A stretch of 64,000 nt of DNA from Haloarcula japonica DSM 6131 (GTDB taxonomy: Archaea; Halobacteriota; Halobacteria; Halobacteriales; Haloarculaceae), in assembly GCF_000336635.1 (NCBI RefSeq), contig NZ_AOLY01000007.1, positions 1 through 64,000 on the forward strand. Direction: 5' to 3'. Below the pieces are notes generated by a model that did not search any database, was not told where the DNA came from, and worked only from the letters and a program-made list of their open reading frames with translations. Of the stretch, positions 58,750 through 64,000 are shown piece by piece. How positions within the stretch are numbered: the stretch's first letter is position 1; each line of letters starts with the position of its first letter. The translations under genes were made by a program, and so were the position numbers.

Positions 58750-59298
58750 GGTCGTTCGAATCGAGCGGCCCAACTGCATCATATGGTGGTAGTGTCCGAG
58801 TTTCGAGTAGACGGATGATGTTACTCCCTACCGACGAGCGTCATATGTAATCCAGACCGAAAAGACCCCCTATTTGGATATTCTAATCACATATATGGGA
58901 TATTTAGATTAAAATTGGGTAGAAACAACTCTAGATATCAGAATTTAGCATTTAAAATGATATAAAAGAGCTTGTAATACCAAATCCACCACCAAACTCT
59001 CCCTACGTGGGTCAGACGGTTGTCGCTCTCACATCTATCTCTGCTAGAATGTCTGTGCTCTCTGATGGATGCAACTGAATGCGTCAGAAGGTACAAGTGG
59101 AGGGTTCGACGAGAATCTCTCCGTTAGGACCCGCTTTCTCGACCACCGCACTGAATCCCCGCTGGATTAGCCGAACCTACTCGGCTTGGTTCCGTCGGGA
59201 CCGATTGCCCTGTCATGCTACCCACCGCTACCACATACTATATAGACAACATAGAAAATATCTATATCGGCCGTTTCGAAGAACACTCCGACTAACCC
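58750..59298. other. AT-rich intergenic stretch
   Basis: 549 bases without a credible gene. 58850-58980 is very AT-rich, with many TATA-like runs. 59234-59280 has a motif TACTATATAG...ATATCTATAT resembling parts of the phoU-pst intergenic region. The only open frames have poor composition. Confidence 0.5.
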
Positions 59299-60093
59299 GT
59301 GTCTCATACTGACGGCCCTGAGACGAGCCACCCTCGCATCGAAACCGCCCTCACTGTTGTCGAACGCGAAACCGAGTGCATCGAGGCCGAGCTGACGGCA
59401 TTCAGACGCTTCCGGTCGCGTGTCCGATCAATCGAACCGGCCTCGCCAGCGGCCGGCGGCGTCGACACGATGGGCGGCGGCGCGGCGTCGATGCTGGCGA
59501 CGGCAACGGAACCCGACGCTGGCCTGCGTGCCGTCCGGGAAGCCTATCGAGAGACGGTCATGGCGGTACCGCACTTCGAAGCTGAGTACGACGACTCGCT
59601 GGAAGCGAACATGTCGATGGAGTTCGGGCCGGAACTCGGCATGCAGATCGCGACGGGACCGCACCTGACCCCGCAGTTGTACGAGGCACTGCTGACCGCA
59701 AGTGAGGGGGCACGCGACGAACGTGAGACGCTGCTCCCGGCACTCGAACGCGAACGGGAGTCGTTACAGTCAGTGCGAGCGACACTCGACGACTGTGAAC
59801 GCCGCGGGGCCGCACTCGGCGCGAACGCACGCCGAACGACTGACGCAGCCCGTCTCGACAGCATCGACGCGCAGCTCGCCGAAATCGAAGCCGACTGCGA
59901 GGCGGCGGCAGCGACCCGCCAACACCAACTCCACAGCCGGTCGGCCGCCGCCCTCTCAGGCGTTGATGAGACCAGTCTCGTTCGGTATCTCTACGACGGT
60001 TGTCCAGTGACGTGTCCGGCGCTCGCTGACACCATCGCCTGCCTCGACACGATCAGGCGGCATCGTCGTCACTGCATCGTCTCGACGAGCTAA
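59299..60093 (+). CDS. Uncharacterised coiled-coil haloarchaeal protein (DUF7260-like)
   Basis: The 264-residue, mostly helical protein starts at GTG 59299. Features are an N-terminal helix (ALTVVERETECIEAELTAF), the central AVREAYRETVMAVPHFEAEYDDSLEANM and a C-terminal coiled coil (about 140-220, RARDERETLLPALERERESL-like heptads). Cysteines near the end occur as CPVTCPALADTIAC. I relate it to the haloarchaeal DUF7260 family from memory. It is convergent with the PhoU-like gene, whose stop is 42 bases away. Confidence 0.7.
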   Translation: MSHTDGPETSHPRIETALTVVERETECIEAELTAFRRFRSRVRSIEPASPAAGGVDTMGGGAASMLATATEPDAGLRAVREAYRETVMAVPHFEAEYDDSLEANMSMEFGPELGMQIATGPHLTPQLYEALLTASEGARDERETLLPALERERESLQSVRATLDDCERRGAALGANARRTTDAARLDSIDAQLAEIEADCEAAAATRQHQLHSRSAAALSGVDETSLVRYLYDGCPVTCPALADTIACLDTIRRHRRHCIVSTS

Positions 60094-60134
60094 GGCCACG
60101 GAACGACTGTCTATAGTTTTCGCACTGCCGACGG

Positions 60135-61139
60135 TCAGGACTGCGGTCGCGGCGCGGCCTTCTGGAGCGCGCTCTCGGCGATGTTGCCGCCGTAGTCGGC
60201 GGTCCGGGACAGGGAGTCGACGATGAGGCCCAGTACCTGTGCGCTCTGTGGGTCGAACTCACGGATCTGGCCGTCGACTTCGCGGGCGGTTCCGTCGACG
60301 TCAGGGATCTGGCTCCGGGCCTCGTTTGCCAGTTCGACGGCTTCGTCGGAGTCCTCGGTCAACAGCGCATCCATCGCGGTTTCGGGGACGGCAATAGCCT
60401 CGGCTTCCAGTTGATCGAGGAGATTGGCAGTTTCGCCGGTGATTTCACCGATCTCCTGAGAGAGGCTGGCGATCTTGGTCGCGTGGTCGGCGATACGCTC
60501 AAGCTGGCGGGCACTGGACTGGAAATCGAACACGGTCTCGCGCGGGAAACCGATCTCGTCAGCTGTCGTCGGGTTTCGGAGGACAGTGCGAAACACGCGC
60601 GAAACCATGTACCAGAGCCGGTCGACGTCGTCGTCGCGTTGCATCACGTCCGCCGCGAGGTCGTCGTCGTCCTCGATGAGCGCCTCGACGGCATCGGAGA
60701 GCATCGTCAGCGAAACCAGTCGCATTCGTGTGATCGCGTTGTGGACCGACAGTTCCGACGAATCGAGCAGGTCCTGCAGGACGACCCGGTCGGTCGTCTC
60801 CTCGATCATCTCTAAACCGACCAGTCCCTGGGTCGCATCGCGGATGATGCGACGCTGTTCGGCCGTTATCCGAGTCGCTTCGAGCTGGATGATGTCGAAG
60901 CCGCTGACGTACATCGTCATCACCGCCCGCGTGAGTTCGTGCCTGTTTTCGAGTCCCTCCACGTCGAGACTGCCTTCCACGCGGCCGTTGTCCCGCTGTG
61001 GAGCGAGCAACAGCAGGTCCCGTTCAGCGTGGAATTCGACGACGCTGCCCGCGCTCACGTCGTTTTCTGTCGCCCACTCTTTGGGTAGTGAGACGGTGTA
61101 TGTCGACCCGCCCGTCACCTGGACCTTGCGTGTCTCCAT
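60135..61139 (-). CDS. AbrB-PhoU phosphate regulator
   Basis: The 334-residue protein combines a SpoVT/AbrB swapped-hairpin DNA-binding domain (about 1-45; METRKVQVTGGSTYTVSLPKEW) with a PhoU-like helical domain. The latter contains DDDVDRLWYMVSRVFRTVL and ARQLERIADHATKIASL; the second carries the conserved E...RIxDHA metal-binding pattern of PhoU. Such fusions are typical of haloarchaea and probably control phosphate uptake. It is divergent from pstS across 331 bases, an arrangement that suits direct regulation of the pst operon. Confidence 0.92.
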   Translation of the reverse strand: METRKVQVTGGSTYTVSLPKEWATENDVSAGSVVEFHAERDLLLLAPQRDNGRVEGSLDVEGLENRHELTRAVMTMYVSGFDIIQLEATRITAEQRRIIRDATQGLVGLEMIEETTDRVVLQDLLDSSELSVHNAITRMRLVSLTMLSDAVEALIEDDDDLAADVMQRDDDVDRLWYMVSRVFRTVLRNPTTADEIGFPRETVFDFQSSARQLERIADHATKIASLSQEIGEITGETANLLDQLEAEAIAVPETAMDALLTEDSDEAVELANEARSQIPDVDGTAREVDGQIREFDPQSAQVLGLIVDSLSRTADYGGNIAESALQKAAPRPQS

Positions 61140-61162
61140 GTGACTGCCACTCGTTCACGGGA

Positions 61163-61170
61163 TGATATAA
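61163..61170 (-). promoter_or_regulatory. TATA box of the PhoU-like regulator gene
   Basis: On the minus strand TTTATATC lies 24-31 bases before the ATG at 61139, predicting a leaderless transcript. Confidence 0.6.
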
Positions 61171-61176
61171 ATCCAC

Positions 61177-61433
61177 TCATATCTATATACTATATTGGGA
61201 CTCTAATATTTGGGGACATATTTCCCGGCTGAGCGTCGATTTTTCGACGATATTCGCCGGTACAGGTGAGTTAAACGGCTGAAAAGCTACACCGAGGGCA
61301 TTCATCCACATGTAGTGTATTCGGGGCGCTAAAGGCATAATGACAACGTATTCGCTGATATATGCCTGCCAGTTTGTGGGTGTTTAGCATACTAGATATA
61401 TATAGTAATAACCCAATAGATATAGCTATCTTA
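61177..61433. promoter_or_regulatory. Divergent phoU-pstS control region with similar AT-rich motifs
   Basis: Near the regulator, 61177-61212 reads CTCATATCTATATACTATAT then TGGGACTCTAATATTT. Near pstS, the reverse strand of 61391-61433 reads GCTATATCTATTGGGTTATT. Both share TATATCTAT or CTATAT elements with TATTGGG. A related ATATCTATAT is upstream of the gene at 59299. These are plausible sites for a phosphate regulator, but AT-rich sequence makes chance similarity possible. Confidence 0.4.
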
Positions 61434-61440
61434 GCAGATT

Positions 61441-61448
61441 ACTTATTA
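61441..61448 (+). promoter_or_regulatory. TATA box of pstS
   Basis: ACTTATTA lies 23-30 bases before the ATG at 61471. This favours that ATG over the adjacent GTG one codon earlier. Confidence 0.6.
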
Positions 61449-61470
61449 CCTGTCTCGCTGGACTCTGGTG

Positions 61471-62622
61471 ATGGCGCACGATTCAGACGGGCTGGCAGAG
61501 TTCGTATCGCGGCGGAAATTCATCGCAACGACAGGTGCGACCAGCATCGCTGCAATCGCCGGCTGTTCCAGTGGCAGCGGCGACTCCGAGTCGGACGGGA
61601 GTTCCGGCGAGAGTGCGGACACCGAGGCGGTGTCGACGGAGATGGAAGCGACCGAAAGCACCGACGAGGGCGGTAGCTCCGGCGGTACCACCGCACTCGA
61701 ATCCGGCGGCTCCTCGACGGTGTACCCCATCGCGAACACGGCGGCCTCCTACTGGAACGCCAACCGGCCGGCCAGCGACACCGAGTACTGGCCCCACGGC
61801 GAGTACGACATCGACACGGAACAGAATCTCGCCGACTACTGGGCTGGGCTCTACGGGTTCGATGCCGGCGGTGAGGACGGCCCGCCGTTCCAGTTCACAG
61901 TCGGCCTTTCCCACTCCGGGACCGGCGTCGAGAAGGTCATGAACGGCCAGAACGACATCGGCAACTCCTCCGGGAACGTCGAGGACGAACTGCCGGACCG
62001 TGACTCCTACGAGCAGTTCGTCGACCACGTCGTCGGCGTGGACGGCCAGCCGCTGGTCGTCTCCCAGGAGATCGCCGACGCCGGCGTCGAGAAGATCACC
62101 GGTGACCAGCTCAAGGGCCTCTACAAGGGCGAAATCACCAACTGGAGCGAACTCGGTGGTCCGGACCGCGAGATTCAGGTGCTCGGCCGCGTCAAGGGCT
62201 CCGGGACGCGGACCTCCTTCGTCTCCAACGTCTTCGGTAACCCTGAGGAAGATACCTCCGTCGCCAACCGCTACGGCCAGAACCAACGCCTCGCACAGGC
62301 CATCGCACAGGCCGACAACGCCATCAGCTACCTCGCGCTGGCGTTTATCGACACTGACGGCCTGGCACCCGTCGGACTGGAGTGGGAAGGGACGACCTAC
62401 AGCTACCAGGACGACGAGAACGGTCTGGACTCGAAGGCCTACCCACTCTCGCGTGACCTCCACATGTACACGTGGGAAGGCACCTCGGAGAAAGAGGCCG
62501 CAGTCATCAACATGATTCTGTCCGACTTCGGTCAGGACACCTTCGTCGCGCCGAACAACTACTTCAAGCTCGGCAAGCGCCGGAAGGAAGAGCAGCGCGC
62601 GAAGCTCCCTGATCAGGTGTAA
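61471..62622 (+). CDS. pstS: Phosphate-binding lipoprotein PstS
   Basis: The 383-residue lipoprotein has a Tat signal (SRRKFIATTGATSIAAIAGC; twin arginines at 14-15, lipobox cysteine C32) and an acidic Ser/Glu spacer. The phosphate-binding fold follows, with GGSSTVYPIANTAASYW, SHSGTGVEKVMNGQNDIGNSS and VKGSGTRTSFV, the strands that hold the anion. It delivers phosphate to PstC/PstA. It is the first gene of the pst operon, 59 bases before pstC. Confidence 0.94.
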   Translation: MAHDSDGLAEFVSRRKFIATTGATSIAAIAGCSSGSGDSESDGSSGESADTEAVSTEMEATESTDEGGSSGGTTALESGGSSTVYPIANTAASYWNANRPASDTEYWPHGEYDIDTEQNLADYWAGLYGFDAGGEDGPPFQFTVGLSHSGTGVEKVMNGQNDIGNSSGNVEDELPDRDSYEQFVDHVVGVDGQPLVVSQEIADAGVEKITGDQLKGLYKGEITNWSELGGPDREIQVLGRVKGSGTRTSFVSNVFGNPEEDTSVANRYGQNQRLAQAIAQADNAISYLALAFIDTDGLAPVGLEWEGTTYSYQDDENGLDSKAYPLSRDLHMYTWEGTSEKEAAVINMILSDFGQDTFVAPNNYFKLGKRRKEEQRAKLPDQV

Positions 62623-62681
62623 TCGACCGCAACCGAGAATAGTCGAACGACTGTCGACCGTGTCGGTCGATTTTCCATACT

Positions 62682-63803
62682 ATGACAGAGGACATACCTA
62701 CGACGGAAGGCGAGGCGGTGTCGAGCGGGGACAGAGCCGATGGGTCGACGCTCGCCGTCGGCGCAATAGCGACGACGCTGGTGGCGACGATTCTCGTCTT
62801 CCTGTTTCGGCCGGCCCTTGCGTTGCCCATGCTGCTGGCGTTCGTGTTCGTCACGGCGGTCGGCTGGGTCACCTATCAGGCCGAGGTTGCACGCCTGCTC
62901 ACGCTGGTCGCGACTATCCTCACGGTGCTGACCGTCGCGTTCATCACGTTCTTCCTGTTCGCGAGCGCGCTGCCGGCGTTTCTCGAACACGGGACTGGAT
63001 TGCTACTGATTCCGGAACAGGGCGGGGAGGCCCGCTGGTTCTTCTGGCTCGAAAACGTCTTGCCGTCTGATCCGACGTACTGGAACCCGCTTAGCGGGGC
63101 CTACTCGCTGATACCGATGATCTGGGCGACGGTGGTCGTCACCGTCATCGCAGGCGCGGTGGCGGGGCCGCTCGGCCTGTTCGGCGCGCTGTTCATCGCC
63201 GAGGTCGCCAGCGACCGCCTGCGGGAGCTCATCAAGCCCGGCGTGGAGATTCTGGCCGGCATCCCCTCTATCGTCTACGGGTTCATCGGGTTTCAGGTGC
63301 TGAACGGCTTCATCCAGACGAACTTTCTCGACGACGGGGCGAGCTTCCTCATCGCCGGCATCGTCGTGGGCGTGATGGCGCTACCGACGGTCGTCTCCGT
63401 CGGCGAGGACGCCCTCTCCAGCGTCCCCCAGTCGATGGGTGACGGCTCCGTCGCCATGGGCGCGACCGAGTGGCAGACGATGAAAAGTATCTCCATCCCG
63501 GCGGCGTTCTCGGGCATCTCGGCGGCCGTCATTCTCGGTCTGGGCCGGGCCATCGGCGAGACGATGGCCGTCGCCGCGATCATGGCCTCGGGGACGCAGT
63601 TCGCCGACCCACTGTTCGACATCTTCGACGCGAACGCGACGCTGACCAGTCTGATCGCGACTCAGTACGGGAGCGCGTCCGAGAGCACCGTCGACGTGCT
63701 GTTCGTCGCCGGCGTCATGCTGTTCGTCATCGTTGCCGGGATGAGCATCGTCTCGCAGTACATCGAGCGACGCATGCAGCGGAAACTGAAGGGGCAACAA
63801 TGA
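62682..63803 (+). CDS. pstC: Phosphate ABC transporter permease PstC
   Basis: The 373-residue permease has a charged N-terminal tail and about eight hydrophobic segments. The EAA-type loop is in VPQSMGDGSVAMGATEWQTM, then SIPAAFSGISAAVILGLGRAIGETMA, which contacts the PstB ATPase. SIVYGFIGFQVLN is a PstC signature. Its first part has two extra helices relative to compact PstC proteins, common in haloarchaea. It overlaps pstA by four bases (ATGA). Confidence 0.93.
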   Translation: MTEDIPTTEGEAVSSGDRADGSTLAVGAIATTLVATILVFLFRPALALPMLLAFVFVTAVGWVTYQAEVARLLTLVATILTVLTVAFITFFLFASALPAFLEHGTGLLLIPEQGGEARWFFWLENVLPSDPTYWNPLSGAYSLIPMIWATVVVTVIAGAVAGPLGLFGALFIAEVASDRLRELIKPGVEILAGIPSIVYGFIGFQVLNGFIQTNFLDDGASFLIAGIVVGVMALPTVVSVGEDALSSVPQSMGDGSVAMGATEWQTMKSISIPAAFSGISAAVILGLGRAIGETMAVAAIMASGTQFADPLFDIFDANATLTSLIATQYGSASESTVDVLFVAGVMLFVIVAGMSIVSQYIERRMQRKLKGQQ

Positions 63804-64000
63804 GTGACGCCTACGCGACGACGGACCGACTCGTCAGTGCCGACTCGAACGTCTACGACAGAGGGCTCGATACGGCAATCGCGCTGAGCGTCATCGGCTT
63901 CACGCTCGGGCTCGTCACGCTCGTGAACCTGGTCCCGCCCGGTGCCAGCGGCAGTGCCCTCACCACGGCGCTTGGGACACTGCTTGCTGTCGTCGTTGGG
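63800..64000 (+). CDS. pstA: Phosphate ABC transporter permease PstA (3' truncated by window)
   Basis: The first 67 codons are visible: a charged tail (MSDAYATTDRLVSADSN) and two hydrophobic segments starting about residue 27. The start overlaps the pstC stop by four bases. Identification rests on operon order pstS-pstC-pstA and the N-terminal membrane pattern; the diagnostic loops lie beyond the window. Confidence 0.82.
   Translation, partial: MSDAYATTDRLVSADSNVYDRGLDTAIALSVIGFTLGLVTLVNLVPPGASGSALTTALGTLLAVVVG

Overview
The window is about 64 kb of a haloarchaeal genome, most probably Haloarcula. The coding sequence is GC-rich and the predicted proteins are acidic. Many start codons lie 23-33 bases downstream of a TATA-like element with no Shine-Dalgarno site, which is the leaderless pattern of haloarchaea. 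Archaeal markers include ribosomal protein L10e, a TrmB regulator, HTH-10 and HalOD1 proteins, a type IV pilin, archaeosine precursor genes and a PGF-CTERM surface protein. The L10e protein closely resembles, from memory, that of Haloarcula marismortui. Positions 1-35 are not genomic: they are sequencing adapter (454 primer B tail plus Nextera mosaic end), so the true sequence starts at 36.

Layout. 36-5284 is a glucan/sugar block: the end of a GH13 amylase-like enzyme, a MalK-type ABC ATPase, a GH15 glucoamylase-like enzyme and a divergent TrmB regulator. 5328-19427 is housekeeping: pilin, glutathionyl-hydroquinone-reductase-like protein, L10e, UspA, ATP-grasp ligase, Hsp20, GAPDH and PGK, riboflavin synthase, PrsW-like protease, PdxT, HisE, a hybrid sensor kinase, ASCH protein and a NOG1-like GTPase. 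19675-29713 holds a SIMPL protein, a DUF389 membrane protein, EngB, an HprK-like P-loop protein preceded by a coupled mini-ORF, a secreted dockerin-bearing phosphoesterase translationally coupled to a surface-anchored cohesin protein, and two SDR proteins. 29826-34736 holds a methanethiol oxidase/SBP56 homologue with a [2Fe-2S] ferredoxin, an alcohol dehydrogenase and an M28 peptidase. 36642-38591 is queD-queE-queC. 38628-46560 holds methylglyoxal synthase, regulators, a dCTP-deaminase-like protein, aconitase, an acetyltransferase and a small conserved operon ending in NUDIX and rhodanese proteins.

47090-57544 looks like one catabolic/transport island: a Tm-1-like ATP-binding protein, a PEP-hydrolase-like TIM barrel, a cupin, a PQQ-repeat lipoprotein, a complete Liv-type ABC importer with its binding protein, and an IclR regulator. 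A near-palindromic 15-mer lies on both sides of the regulator and is its likely operator. 60135-64000 is the phosphate system: an AbrB-PhoU regulator divergent from pstS-pstC-pstA, with pstA cut by the window end.

The most interesting element is the archaeal cohesin/dockerin gene pair at 24224-27399. It predicts a secreted enzyme docked on a membrane-anchored scaffold. The next most interesting are the IclR-linked island with its unknown substrate and the repeated operator. Everything here is read from sequence alone; family assignments come from motif recognition without database searches.
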